Shown here: in pieces, positions 23,819-34,550 of the stretch
How positions within the stretch are numbered: position 1 is the stretch's first letter
Layout: the number at the start of each line of letters is the position of its first letter
Source: Lysobacter sp. M2-1
GTDB taxonomy: Bacteria > Pseudomonadota > Gammaproteobacteria > Xanthomonadales > Xanthomonadaceae
DNA: 64,000 nucleotides
Reading direction: 5' to 3'
NCBI RefSeq assembly: GCF_022662495.1
Contig: NZ_JAKPBU010000001.1
Coordinates: 124,001 to 188,000, forward strand
Program-made: the position numbers and the translations under genes
Notes under the pieces: generated by a model
What the model saw: the letters and a program-made list of their open reading frames with translations, nothing else
Databases searched by the model: none
What the model was told of the DNA's origin: nothing

Positions 23819-25285
23819 TTACAGCTCGCCCAGCCCCTCCGCCCTTCCGTCCTCGCCCACCTGCAGCAGGCGCAGGGTATTGGTGGCGCCGTGGGTCTCC
23901 ATGCGTTCGCCGCTGGTGAACACCACGCGCTCGCCGGGCCCGAGCAGGCCGGCCTCGACCAGCACCCGGATGCTGCCACGACCGGCCTCGCCCGGGGTTT
24001 GGCCGCGGCTGTCGTAGTCCATGGGGAACACGTCGCGAATCAGGCCCATGCGTCGACGCGCGCCGGCATGGCGGGAGAACGCGTAGATCGGTGCCTTGGA
24101 ACGGAACCGCGACAGATAGCGGGCGGTGCCACCGGACTCGGTCATGGCCACGATCGCGCCGACGCCGATGTGCTCGGTCAGGAACATTGTGGCCATGGCG
24201 ATGGCCTGGTCGGCGCGCTCCAGGTCGCGCGCGGCCTTTTCGAAATTGGTGTCGGATTCGAACTGGCGCTCGGCGCCCACGCAGATGCGCGCCATCGCTT
24301 CGACCGCTCGCACCGGGTAGTTGCCGGCCGCGGTTTCCTGCGACAGCATCACCGCATCGGTGCCGTCGATCACCGCATTGGCGACGTCCAGCACCTCGGC
24401 ACGGGTCGGAATGGGGCTGTCGACCATCGACTGCAGCATCTGGGTGGCGGTGATGACCACCTTGCTCTGCGCAAGCGACTCGCGAATGATCTTCTTCTGC
24501 AGGCCGGGCAGCTCGGCATCGCCGATCTCCACGCCCAGATCCCCGCGCGCGACCATCACCACGTCGCTGGCCTCAACGATTTCCATCAGGTTCTCGATCG
24601 CCTCGGCCCGCTCGATCTTCGACACCAGGGCCGCATCGCTGCCGTGGCTGCGCGCGATGCGGCGCGCGTCGTGCATGTCCTGGGCGTTGCGGCAGAACGA
24701 CACGGCGATGAAATCCACGCCGATCTGCGCGGCCACGCCGATGAGCGTTTCGTCGTGCTCGGTCAGCGCGCCCAGCGACAGTCCGCCGCCCTGCTTGTTC
24801 AGGCCCTTGCGATTGGACAGCGCGCTGTCGTTGAGCACCCGGGTGGCGATGCGCTCGCCTTCGATGCTCTCGACCTGCAGCTGCACGACACCGTCGTCGA
24901 GCAGCAGCACATCGCCAGGTTTCAGGTCGTTGGGCAGGCCAAGATAGCTGACCCCTACCTGGTGCTCGTCGCCCGGAGGTGCGTCCGCGCTGGCGACCAG
25001 GTCGAAACGCTCGCCCTGGCGCAGCTTGACGCGATCGTTGGCGAATTTCTCGATCCGGATCTTCGGTCCCGGCAGATCGGCGAGGATGCCGACCTCGCGT
25101 CCGGCACGTGCGGCCGCATCCCGCACCGCCTGCGCGCGCGCCACCTGGGCGGACGGATCGCCATGGGAGAAGTTGAGCCGCACCACGTCCACGCCCGCGG
25201 CGAGCAGTGCATCGAGCACCCCGGGCGCATCGGTCGCGGGGCCTAGCGTAGCGAGGATCTTGGTGCGGCGTCGGTGTTCGGTCAT
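23819..25285 (-). CDS. pyk: Pyruvate kinase
   Basis: A 488-residue glycolytic enzyme converting phosphoenolpyruvate and ADP to pyruvate and ATP. Visible: 'RTKILATLGPATD', 'VVRLNFSHGDPSAQ', 'DLPGPKIRIEKF', the catalytic Lys and metal-binding segment 'DAALVSKIERAEAIENLMEIV' and 'VMVARGDLGVEIGDAELPGLQKKII', then 'VITATQMLQSMVDSPIPTRAEVLDVANAV'. The C-terminal allosteric domain is complete. GGAGGGAA lies upstream of the ATG. Cytoplasmic; first of the pyk-fba pair. Confidence 0.96.
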   Translation of the reverse strand: MTEHRRRTKILATLGPATDAPGVLDALLAAGVDVVRLNFSHGDPSAQVARAQAVRDAAARAGREVGILADLPGPKIRIEKFANDRVKLRQGERFDLVASADAPPGDEHQVGVSYLGLPNDLKPGDVLLLDDGVVQLQVESIEGERIATRVLNDSALSNRKGLNKQGGGLSLGALTEHDETLIGVAAQIGVDFIAVSFCRNAQDMHDARRIARSHGSDAALVSKIERAEAIENLMEIVEASDVVMVARGDLGVEIGDAELPGLQKKIIRESLAQSKVVITATQMLQSMVDSPIPTRAEVLDVANAVIDGTDAVMLSQETAAGNYPVRAVEAMARICVGAERQFESDTNFEKAARDLERADQAIAMATMFLTEHIGVGAIVAMTESGGTARYLSRFRSKAPIYAFSRHAGARRRMGLIRDVFPMDYDSRGQTPGEAGRGSIRVLVEAGLLGPGERVVFTSGERMETHGATNTLRLLQVGEDGRAEGLGEL

Positions 25286-25350
25286 CGTGTGTTCCCTCCA
25301 CCGATCACGCTAGCACACACAGCATTGCAGGCGCCTCCATCGCGTGCTCG

Positions 25351-27645
25351 TCATGGCTGCTTGCGCACCGGCTCGATGTAACGTTTTCCCACACGGTACA
25401 GGGCAAGCCGTGCCTCGAAGTTCTCCGTGCGCTTCCGGTCCTCCGCAAGCTCTTCGGATGTCAGGCGGGCGATGACCTGGTTCTGCAAGTCCACCGCGCG
25501 GTCGTAGTCACCCTCCGCGGCCCGGCAAGCGGCGACCGTATCCAGGTGACCGAGCGGCAGGTCGGCGGTTTGCATCAGCTTGTCCGCTTCGACCTTGCCG
25601 GTTGCGGCATCGAAGATCTCCGGCTCCGGCGCGGTGCAATGCGCCCACGCCAGGTTGTTCAGCGCGGTCTGCCCACCGGCCTTGGCCGCCTGTTCCCACA
25701 GCGCAAGCCCGCGACGCCGCGACTCCAGCGTCGCTGGCGTGTGGCGATAGAAATACCACGCCCCATAATCCGATATCGCATCGACGTCGCCGGTTTTCAC
25801 GGCCTGCTCCATCCATTCGTGTCCCTTCGCGTCATCCGCCTTGCCGAAGTCGCCATCCAGGTAGGCCATGCCCAGGATGATGCTCGACGCGCGGTCGCCG
25901 CGCGCGGCATCCTTGAGCAACCAGTGCTCAGCCTGTGCCGGATCCTTGGCCATGCCGCGCCCGGTCAGGGCCATCGCGGCCAGCCTGCGCCGCGCCTCGG
26001 CGCTGTCATTGCCCTGATCCAGCGCGCGATAGGTATCAATGGCCTGCTGGCGGTTACCTCGTATGCCGGGGCGTTCCCATTCGTATATGTGCGCCAGTTC
26101 CAGAATCGCGTCGACGTCCCCCGCGCGCGCCGGGCCCAGCAGCCAGGCCTCCGCGTCGGAGTACTTGCCGGCGCGTTGACTCCGGAATGCCATGTAGCGC
26201 GCGGCGAACGGGTTTCCGCCCTGGGCGCCCAGCGACACGATGCCCAGCGCCACTGCGCGTTCCTGTTCCGTCTTCGCCGCCTCATGGCGCTTGATGCCGT
26301 CGGTTGCCTGTGCGCCCGCATCCCCCGCCGCAACTGCCTTGTCGAGCCACTTCTGCGCAGTCGCGTCATCCTGCATGCGTTGGTAGTAGGTCGCCAGCAA
26401 TGCATATCCCTTGCCGGTCGCGTTGTTCTCCGGGCGCGCAAGATCTGCCAGTTCCTGGGCGTCTAACACCACCTTGCCAGGTACCGTGAGCACCCGCAGC
26501 GCGTGGAGCATCGACATCGAAGGATCGCCGTTGCGGCGCGATGCGGCGATGCGTTCCGCGAGGAACGCGGGGTACTCCTGCTCACCGGAAGTGCTCCACA
26601 GCTGCGCGAAGCTGATCAACGCGCCATTGCGGTTCCAGCGTTTGCCCGCGGCATCCAGCAGCGTGGCCGCAGCGTCCGAGTCAGTTTCCACACCGACACC
26701 TTTCGCATAAGCCACCGCGAGCATCAGCATATGCGCCGCCTGCTTGCTTTCCGCGAATGGCAGCAGGCTATCGACCAGCCCGTCCGCGCAACCCTCGTAA
26801 GGCGTCATCGCACACACGAGCAACCAGGTCCCGGCTGCCTGCAGCCCACCCAACCCCGCAGCGTCGCGTACCGCCTTGACCTTCTGCCTGGGGTCGGCGA
26901 CCTCGACGGCGGCCTTGACCGCCTGCCAATCCAATGCCTGGCTCTCGTTGGCCTTGGCCTGCGCCTCTATGAAGGCTTCGGCGAGCAGCTGGCGCTGGAC
27001 GGGATAGCCGGAGAAAGTGTCTTCGCGATCCAGCGCATGCACCACGTCGATGTAATCGAATGTGAGGTGGCGTTCGGCGCCGAGTTCCTCGTCCCACGCG
27101 GCCACCACCAGCGGAAAATAGCGTTGTGCGTTCACATGCATGTAGTACTCGTAACGATACTGCAGCCCGCTGGTGGCAAGCAGCGCATAGATGTCGCTCG
27201 GTCCCAGCACGCGGATCGGCTTGGGGCTGATCACTTCCTTCCCGTCGGACAACGCCAGGCTTGAGAGCGCGCCCAACGCGGCGAGCGCCGCTTCCGCGCC
27301 GGCATCGTCGCCAAGGGCTTCGGCACACAGCATGCGCGCGCGATGCAATGCGATGCTGACCGGAGCCAGTTCGACTGCCTTTTCGAGCTCAGCGCGCTTC
27401 TCCTGGCAACGTTCGGGATCGACCGAGTTGAGGTCATATCCGACCTCGCCGAGCACGTCATAAGCGGCATAGGCTTCTGCGTAGGAGCCGTGCTCGATGA
27501 ACCCGCCCCAGATTGCAGCTGGATCTGACCAGGTCGCTACCTGGGCATCCTTCGCCTGTAATGCGGCCGCTGGCAAGGACACCAGACATGCGAGCGCGAC
27601 CACCACTCCGCTCATCGTCACCCGTCCGAGTGCGCTATTTCGCAT
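25351..27645 (-). CDS. Exported Sel1/TPR-like repeat protein
   Basis: A protein of about 764 residues with a signal peptide ('VVVALACLVSLPAAALQ'). It is mostly alpha-helical repeats of the Sel1 type, clearest near 'AHMLMLAVAYAKGVGVETDSDAAATLLDAAG', 'RRRLAAMALTGRGMAKDPAQAEHWLLKDAARGD' and 'SIILGMAYLDGDFGKADDAKGHEWMEQAVKTGD'. Probably a periplasmic interaction scaffold. It overlaps the end of the transglutaminase gene by 11 nt (start 27645, AGGA 8 nt upstream) or 20 nt (start 27654), so the two are coupled. Codon use is less GC-biased than in the flanking pyk and pgk. Function unknown. Confidence 0.75.
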   Translation of the reverse strand: MRNSALGRVTMSGVVVALACLVSLPAAALQAKDAQVATWSDPAAIWGGFIEHGSYAEAYAAYDVLGEVGYDLNSVDPERCQEKRAELEKAVELAPVSIALHRARMLCAEALGDDAGAEAALAALGALSSLALSDGKEVISPKPIRVLGPSDIYALLATSGLQYRYEYYMHVNAQRYFPLVVAAWDEELGAERHLTFDYIDVVHALDREDTFSGYPVQRQLLAEAFIEAQAKANESQALDWQAVKAAVEVADPRQKVKAVRDAAGLGGLQAAGTWLLVCAMTPYEGCADGLVDSLLPFAESKQAAHMLMLAVAYAKGVGVETDSDAAATLLDAAGKRWNRNGALISFAQLWSTSGEQEYPAFLAERIAASRRNGDPSMSMLHALRVLTVPGKVVLDAQELADLARPENNATGKGYALLATYYQRMQDDATAQKWLDKAVAAGDAGAQATDGIKRHEAAKTEQERAVALGIVSLGAQGGNPFAARYMAFRSQRAGKYSDAEAWLLGPARAGDVDAILELAHIYEWERPGIRGNRQQAIDTYRALDQGNDSAEARRRLAAMALTGRGMAKDPAQAEHWLLKDAARGDRASSIILGMAYLDGDFGKADDAKGHEWMEQAVKTGDVDAISDYGAWYFYRHTPATLESRRRGLALWEQAAKAGGQTALNNLAWAHCTAPEPEIFDAATGKVEADKLMQTADLPLGHLDTVAACRAAEGDYDRAVDLQNQVIARLTSEELAEDRKRTENFEARLALYRVGKRYIEPVRKQP

Positions 27646-29677
27646 CGCTGCCATCCTGGATCACCTCGCGCAACAGGTTCTTGAGCCGGGTTTCACGTTC
27701 GCCGCTGGAGATCGGACCGGTCGCGTGAAAACGCAACCGGGCCGAAAGATCGTCCTGCATGCGCCGCACTTCGCCGAGATGGGGGGAGGCCTGGTCGCCT
27801 GCGACATCGGGCTGCCTGACAGCCAGTGCGTGCACCATGCTCACCCGCCCGCCTGCTACCGCGACATCACGCCGGTAGTCAAATGCGGTGGACCCACGTG
27901 AAATGTGTTCCTCCGCGAAAGTGGGCTTCCATCGGTCCGGGAGCGCCACTTCAATCTCGTGCCTGTAATCGCCAGGATGTGTGTAATCGACCGGGCTGGT
28001 CCGGGAGATTGAACGGGGCAGTACAGCACCCGCCTGCAGCGCGTCGGCATGGACATCCAGCGCCTTGATCGCGACCCCTTCTGCCTCGAACGGGGCATGC
28101 AGCAGGTACTGCTCGGTAACGGTGACGATATTCCGGTCCCGGTCGTCGCTGATACGCGGCCCCCCCACTATTTCGAGGTCACCGTGGCGTTTGCGGTAGT
28201 AATCCGCATAGCGGCGCTGGAGGTCCTCGATCCGCTCGCCAGCGAACGCGCGACGTTGGCGATCCGCCGCAGTGCCACGATAGACGGTCTCGATCTCCAG
28301 TCGCGCGCTTTTGCCATCCGCTTGCGGCGCATAGGTTTCCTTGGACGCGATGCCATTGCTGGTCGCCGGCAAAGCATCGATCGCTTGCATGCGAACGACG
28401 CCCTGCTGTATAGGCAGTGCCACGCCATACGCGCTCAGATCACTGGTCTCGGGGCGACCTCCCTGGTGGGTAATCGTCGGATCGAGCCATAACGTCCTGC
28501 CGTCGAGCAGGACGCGTGCGATCACGTGGTTGAAGACAGATGCAGAGGGCACAAAGCCCGCGGTAGCCCGGCCACGATCGGTGTCCACCAGCGCCGGGAC
28601 CGCACGCACACCCAGCCGTCGCAGCAGCGTTACCAGCAGGTAGACCTTGTCCTTGCAGTCGCCATAGCGACGACGCCAGGTCTCGGCCGGCGCGGTGGGA
28701 CGATGGCTGTTCTCGCCCATCTCCACACCGAAGTACCGCACCTGATCCTGCACGGTGCGCAAGGCCGCCTGTACGCGCGTCTGCTCATCGGGAAGGCGCG
28801 ACCACTCGTGAAGCTTGGCTTCCAGCTCCTCCGGCAGGGTATCGACCGGGGGATACAGGGGCAGCGCCCAGGCCACTACGTCGGCCCACGAACGATTTGC
28901 AGCCACCTGCGCGAGCGGATAGGGGCGGTACCAGGAAGGATAATGTTCCTCATCGACGATCGGGCCCGAGCCGTGCGCCGCCATCACCACCTCGACGGCA
29001 TCCGGTCCGCGCGTGATCCTGGGTTCCGGCGTGGCATTCTCGCGATAGATGCGCGGCGTATCTGAGGGATCCATCAGCACCCGCAAGTGAACATCCAGCG
29101 CCGGATTACCCCAGGCGAAGCGGGTCCAATCGCTCACGTCGCCCTGCAGCACGGGATTGCTGCCGGCGATCGTGTAGCTGATGCGCAACACATCATTGAC
29201 GCGGACATCGTCCAGCACGATCAGCGCCGTGACCACGCCGTCGGCCAGATCGTTCTCGAAGCCGCTTTCGCGCCTGGCCAGCGATACCTTCTCCGGCACC
29301 AAGCGGTCGTGCCATACGCCTTCGCGACGCAACTCGGCGCGATGCAGAGTCAATTTCTGGAAAGCGGGATTGAACTGCACCTGGAACCGGCCCGCCTCGC
29401 CGATCATCGATTCGGCGCGCGGCTCGAACACATGCTCCACGTAGAGCAGATCCTGTCCGGCACGACGGTCGGCTTGCATGTCGTACAGCCAGTAGCGCCA
29501 ACGGGTGTCATTGGCGCCCGGCGCCCTCGCCTCCCATTCCTCCGCCACCGGCTGCCGCACGGCGAAGCCAGGTTCGCTGCCCACTGAAAAACTGAAATCG
29601 CCGCGCTGGTAGCTGGTCGTAGCCGCGCCCGCGCTGCCGGCGCACAAGGCCAGCAATGCCAAGATGAAGATCCTCAT
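27635..29677 (-). CDS. Exported DUF3857 / transglutaminase-like protein
   Basis: A 680-residue protein with a signal peptide 'MRIFILALLALCAGSAGAA'. The N-terminal half is a DUF3857-type beta domain. A transglutaminase-like core follows, with the catalytic Cys in 'RRRYGDCKDKVYLLVTLLRRLGVRAVPALV', His in 'SVFNHVIARVLLDG' and Asp in 'LWLDPT', so the Cys-His-Asp triad is intact. Members of this architecture are periplasmic and mostly uncharacterised; protease or crosslinking activity is possible. It starts a two-gene unit with the Sel1-like protein. Base composition is more A/T-rich than that of neighbouring housekeeping genes. Confidence 0.85.
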   Translation of the reverse strand: MRIFILALLALCAGSAGAATTSYQRGDFSFSVGSEPGFAVRQPVAEEWEARAPGANDTRWRYWLYDMQADRRAGQDLLYVEHVFEPRAESMIGEAGRFQVQFNPAFQKLTLHRAELRREGVWHDRLVPEKVSLARRESGFENDLADGVVTALIVLDDVRVNDVLRISYTIAGSNPVLQGDVSDWTRFAWGNPALDVHLRVLMDPSDTPRIYRENATPEPRITRGPDAVEVVMAAHGSGPIVDEEHYPSWYRPYPLAQVAANRSWADVVAWALPLYPPVDTLPEELEAKLHEWSRLPDEQTRVQAALRTVQDQVRYFGVEMGENSHRPTAPAETWRRRYGDCKDKVYLLVTLLRRLGVRAVPALVDTDRGRATAGFVPSASVFNHVIARVLLDGRTLWLDPTITHQGGRPETSDLSAYGVALPIQQGVVRMQAIDALPATSNGIASKETYAPQADGKSARLEIETVYRGTAADRQRRAFAGERIEDLQRRYADYYRKRHGDLEIVGGPRISDDRDRNIVTVTEQYLLHAPFEAEGVAIKALDVHADALQAGAVLPRSISRTSPVDYTHPGDYRHEIEVALPDRWKPTFAEEHISRGSTAFDYRRDVAVAGGRVSMVHALAVRQPDVAGDQASPHLGEVRRMQDDLSARLRFHATGPISSGERETRLKNLLREVIQDGSDAK

Positions 29678-29795
29678 CTAATCCTTCCCCCTTCCCCAGG
29701 CGAAGGGTACTACGCATGCGCCACGACGGCACCCAGCCGGGGGATGCCGCGAAGGCCGGGCGCGCCAGGCCCCGGGGGCCCGTCAGCATCGACCG

Positions 29796-30971
29796 TCAGG
29801 ACGCCCGCGCCTGCAGCGCAGCGACGGCGGGCAAGGTCTTGCCCTCGAGGAATTCCAGGAATGCACCGCCACCGGTGGAGATGTAGGAAATGTCGTCGGT
29901 GATGCCGTATTTGGCGACCGCAGCCAGGGTGTCGCCGCCGCCGGCGATCGAGAACGCGCTCGAATCTGCGATCGCACGGGCCAGGGTCTGCGTCCCCTTG
30001 CCGAAGGCGTCGAACTCGAACACCCCGACCGGTCCGTTCCAGACCACGGTGCCGGCCTTGCGGATCAGTTCGGCATAGCGCGCCGCGGTGTCCGGGCCGA
30101 TGTCCAGGATCATGTCGTCGGCGCCGACCGCGTCCACCGGCTTCACGGTGGCAGGCGCATCGGCTTTGAACTCGGGGGCCACGACCACATCGGTCGGAAC
30201 CGGGATCTCCGCGCCGCGCGCCTTCGCCTCGGCCATGATCTGCCGCGCGGTGTCGATCAGGTCGGATTCGACCAGCGACTTGCCGACGCCATGGCCCTCG
30301 GCGGCGATGAAGGTGTTCGCGATCCCGCCGCCCACGATCAGCTGGTCGACCTTGCCGACCAGCGAGGACAGGAGCTCGAGCTTGGTGCTCACCTTGCTGC
30401 CGGCGACGATCGCCAGCAGCGGCCGCGCCGGATGCTCGAGCGCCTTGGCCAGTGCATCGAGCTCGGCCATCAGCAGGGGGCCGCCCGCGGCCTGCTTCGC
30501 GAAGCGGATGACGCCGTGGGTGGAAGCCTGCGCGCGGTGCGCGGTGCCGAAGGCGTCCATGACGAAGACATCGCACAGGGCCGCGTACTGCTTCGACAGG
30601 GTCTCGTCGTCCTTGCCCTCGCCCGGATTCATGCGGCAGTTCTCGAGCAGCACGAGCTGGCCCGGGGCGATCTCCACGCCACCCAGATAGTCGCGCAGCA
30701 ACGGCACCTCCCGGCCCAGCAGCTCGGACAGCCGCGCGGCCACCGGCGCCAGCGAGTCGGCTTCGCTCCACTGCCCTTCCTTCGGCCGCCCCAGATGCGA
30801 GGTGACCATCACCGCGGCACCGGCATCGAGCGCCATGCGCAGGGTGGGGATCGAAGCGGTGATGCGCTGGTCGGCGGTGACCTTGCCGTCGGCGACCGGG
30901 ACGTTGAGATCTTGGCGGATCAGCACACGCTTGCCGGCGAGATCGAGGTCGGTCATGCGGAGGATGGACAT
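29796..30971 (-). CDS. pgk: Phosphoglycerate kinase
   Basis: A 391-residue glycolytic kinase. '[27 protein letters not shown]' and '[14 protein letters not shown]' are the N-domain substrate loops. '[38 protein letters not shown]' is the hinge, and '[23 protein letters not shown]' and '[17 protein letters not shown]' bind nucleotide. The start '[13 protein letters not shown]' (30971) fits Xanthomonas relatives; 30956 and 31031 are in-frame alternatives. No strong ribosome-binding site is visible at any of them. Cytoplasmic. Divergent from the glycosyltransferase gene. Confidence 0.95.
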   Translation of the reverse strand: MSILRMTDLDLAGKRVLIRQDLNVPVADGKVTADQRITASIPTLRMALDAGAAVMVTSHLGRPKEGQWSEADSLAPVAARLSELLGREVPLLRDYLGGVEIAPGQLVLLENCRMNPGEGKDDETLSKQYAALCDVFVMDAFGTAHRAQASTHGVIRFAKQAAGGPLLMAELDALAKALEHPARPLLAIVAGSKVSTKLELLSSLVGKVDQLIVGGGIANTFIAAEGHGVGKSLVESDLIDTARQIMAEAKARGAEIPVPTDVVVAPEFKADAPATVKPVDAVGADDMILDIGPDTAARYAELIRKAGTVVWNGPVGVFEFDAFGKGTQTLARAIADSSAFSIAGGGDTLAAVAKYGITDDISYISTGGGAFLEFLEGKTLPAVAALQARAS

Positions 30972-31079
30972 CAGGAGGCTCGCGATGGGGGATCGGGTCG
31001 CCATTGTCCGCGGCGCGCGAAACGCAGGCAAACTGGTGGCTGGCCTGGATCACCGGCGCCGATGAACCAGGAGCCCGCG

Positions 31080-32603
31080 ATGCCAGCCGATTCAGCGCCG
31101 ATCACGACCCTGCCGCGGATCGCCTGGCGCTGGCTGCTCGCGCTTGCGCTCGCGCGTCTGGCGTTGCATGTCGCGACGAACGGCCAGTATGGTTTCCATC
31201 GCGACGAACTCGCGGTGCTGGACGACGCCCGACAGCTGGCCTGGGGCTATGTCGCCTATCCGCCGCTGACGCCATTCCTGGCGCATGTGTCGATGCAACT
31301 GTTCGGCGAGACGACGTTCGGGTATCGGCTCCCGTCGGCGCTGGCGCAGGCGCTGGCAACGCTGCTGGCGGGCCTCATCGCACGCGAGCTGGGCGGAAAC
31401 CGGACCGCGCAGTGCCTGGCGGCGTTCGTCATCGCATGCGTTCCGTTCTCGATGCTGGCCGGCTCGATGCTGCAGTACACCAGTCCGGATTACCTGTGGT
31501 GGGTGCTGGCCGCCTGGCTCCTGCTGAAGCTGGCCACCGGTGGCGACCGGCGCTGGTGGCTCGCACTGGGACTGGTGATCGGCCTGGGCATGATGACCCG
31601 CTACACGATGCTGTTCTGCGCGGCCGGGATCGTCGCCGCGGTATTGGCAACGCCGCTGCGCCGCGATCTGCGCAGCCCGTGGCTGTGGGGAGGCGTGACG
31701 CTCTCGTTGCTGGTGTTCGCGCCGAATGCGTGGTGGCAGTGGCGGCATGATTTCGTCTATCTCGATTTCGTTGCCCACATCCATGCGCGCGATATGCGCA
31801 TTGGTCGCACCGAGGGGTTCCTGATCGGCCAGCTGCTGGTCGGCGCGGGCCCGCTGCTGGTGCCGTTGTGGCTAGCAGGCCTGGCCTGGCTGGCGCTGGC
31901 GAAGCAGGCCATACGCGGTCGCGTGCTGGCGTGGCTGTACGCCGTGCCCCTGCTGCTGTTCTGGCTGGCCGGTGCGCGCGACTACTACCTGGCGCCCGCA
32001 TATCCGATGCTGCTGGCGGCCGGCGCGGTGGCGCTGGAAGCCGGGATGTCGCGATTGCGCCCGGCCTTCCGACGCTGGGCCAGCGCCGGCGCGGCAGTGG
32101 TGTTGCCGGCGGCGTTCGCCGCCGCGGTCGCGATCGCGTTGCCGGTCTCGCCCATCGGCTCGGCCGGTTGGCGCATCAGCCGCAGCGTGCACGACAATTT
32201 CGCCGAGCAGGTGGGCTGGCCGGAACTCGTCGCCCAGGTGGCGCGGGTCTACCACGCATTGCCCGACGCCGAGCGAAAGCATGCGGCGATCTACGCCAAC
32301 AATTACGGCGAAGCCGGCGCGATCAACCTCTACGGACCACGGCTGGGCCTGCCACGCGCGATCAGCGCCATCAACAGCTACTGGTACCGCGGTTACGGCG
32401 ACCCGCCCCCGACCACGGTGATCGTGCTCGGCGACGATGCCCAAGGCATCAGCGACACGCCCGGAGACTGCACGCTGGCGGGCCGCGTCCGTATCCCCCA
32501 CGGCGTGGAAAACGAGGAAAGCGGGCATCCCGACATCTACCTCTGCCGCAACCTGCGCATCGACTGGGCCAAGGCCTGGCCGCTGATGCGCAGCTTCGGC
32601 TGA
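31080..32603 (+). CDS. Membrane glycosyltransferase, GT39/PMT-2 (ArnT-like) family
   Basis: A 507-residue polytopic protein with about 10-12 helices. The first periplasmic loop 'YGFHRDELAVLDDARQLAWGYVAYPPLTPFLA' carries the acidic Asp-Glu pair and 'YPPLTP' typical of GT-C enzymes that move sugars from polyprenyl-phosphate carriers. The C-terminal 120 residues ('AIYANNYGEAGAINLYGPRLGLPRAISAINSYWYRGYGDPPPTTVIVLG') form a soluble periplasmic part. Acceptor unknown: lipid A, protein or polysaccharide. GGAG 8 nt before the ATG at 31080 supports this start over 31062. It converges on gap. Confidence 0.87.
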   Translation: MPADSAPITTLPRIAWRWLLALALARLALHVATNGQYGFHRDELAVLDDARQLAWGYVAYPPLTPFLAHVSMQLFGETTFGYRLPSALAQALATLLAGLIARELGGNRTAQCLAAFVIACVPFSMLAGSMLQYTSPDYLWWVLAAWLLLKLATGGDRRWWLALGLVIGLGMMTRYTMLFCAAGIVAAVLATPLRRDLRSPWLWGGVTLSLLVFAPNAWWQWRHDFVYLDFVAHIHARDMRIGRTEGFLIGQLLVGAGPLLVPLWLAGLAWLALAKQAIRGRVLAWLYAVPLLLFWLAGARDYYLAPAYPMLLAAGAVALEAGMSRLRPAFRRWASAGAAVVLPAAFAAAVAIALPVSPIGSAGWRISRSVHDNFAEQVGWPELVAQVARVYHALPDAERKHAAIYANNYGEAGAINLYGPRLGLPRAISAINSYWYRGYGDPPPTTVIVLGDDAQGISDTPGDCTLAGRVRIPHGVENEESGHPDIYLCRNLRIDWAKAWPLMRSFG

Positions 32604-32616
32604 CCGCGGAAACGAA

Positions 32617-32640
32617 GAAGCCCCGCGCTGGCGGGGCTTC
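32617..32640. terminator. Bidirectional terminator hairpin between the glycosyltransferase and gap
   Basis: A perfect 10-bp stem GAAGCCCCGC/GCGGGGCTTC with a GCTG loop lies between two convergent genes. The minus-strand side is followed by TTCG then TTT, a modest T-rich tail serving gap. No T-run follows on the plus strand. Confidence 0.75.
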
Positions 32641-32679
32641 GACGGACGGGGCTTCGACGATCGGGCGCGGCCTTGCGGT

Positions 32680-33726
<1,047 letters not shown>

Positions 33727-33862
33727 TTACGCGGTTTTTGGCGGCTTCAGGGCTGCGGCTGCGCTACTCCGCCCGGCGCACAGCCGGATTGACTCTAGTC
33801 AAATCCGGCACGCCGGCGAAATGGACACTGGCGCCAGTTCACATCGCCCACGAGGGCCACTC

Positions 33863-34483
33863 ATGTCCAAGCAACTGCTCCCACTCTGCGCCGCGCTCGC
33901 GCTCGGCACCCTGGCCACACCGGCCCTCGCCCAGTCCGCCGGCGACTGGACGTTCGGTGTCGGCGTCCACCAGGTCAACCCGAAGTCCGACAACGGATCG
34001 CTCGCCGGCAACACCCTCGAGGTCGAGGTCGACGACGACATCAAGCCCACCATCACCGCCGAATACTTCATCCGCGACAACCTGGGCATCGAGGTGCTGG
34101 CCTCGTGGCCGTTCGAACACGACATCGCCATCGTCGGTGTCGGCACGGTCGGTTCGACCAAGCAGCTGCCGCCGACCGTGTCGCTGCAATACCACTTCGA
34201 CGCGGGCAGGGTGCGGCCGTTCGTTGGCGCCGGCGTCAACTACACGATGTTCTTCAGCGAAGACACCCGCGGCGCGCTGGAAGGCACCCGGCTGAGCCTG
34301 GACGATTCCTGGGGCCTGGCCGCCCATGCGGGCCTGGACTTTGCGATTGGCGAACGCGGCGCGGTGCGGGTGGATGTGCGCTGGATGGACATCGACACGG
34401 ACGTCGAGCTCGACGGCGCCGACCTGGGCACGGTGCAGATCGATCCGCTCGCCTACGGCGTCGCCTACGTGTTCCAGTTCTGA
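33863..34483 (+). CDS. ompW: OmpW family outer-membrane protein
   Basis: A 206-residue protein with a signal peptide 'MSKQLLPLCAALALGTLATPALAQ'. It is followed by an eight-strand barrel pattern: 'GDWTFGVGVHQVNPKSDNG', 'TAEYFIRDNLGIEVLASWPFEHDI', 'TVSLQYHFDAGRVRPFVGAGVNYTMFF', 'GLAAHAGLDFAIGERGAVRVDVRWMDI' and a final '...YGVAYVFQF' ending in Phe. OmpW barrels have a hydrophobic lateral gate for small apolar molecules. An in-frame start at 33581 was rejected because only 33863 gives a signal peptide. Confidence 0.92.
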   Translation: MSKQLLPLCAALALGTLATPALAQSAGDWTFGVGVHQVNPKSDNGSLAGNTLEVEVDDDIKPTITAEYFIRDNLGIEVLASWPFEHDIAIVGVGTVGSTKQLPPTVSLQYHFDAGRVRPFVGAGVNYTMFFSEDTRGALEGTRLSLDDSWGLAAHAGLDFAIGERGAVRVDVRWMDIDTDVELDGADLGTVQIDPLAYGVAYVFQF

Positions 34484-34550
34484 CGTTCGCCCGGCGGTGA
34501 ATCGCCCCCGTTCCAGTCGGAGCGGGGGGCTGCTCCGGTAAAGTGGCGGC

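Noticed and set aside
32641-32660. A second GGGGCTTCGACG-type repeat after the gap terminator
   Set aside because: It partly repeats the terminator arm but cannot form a separate stable hairpin with a T-run.
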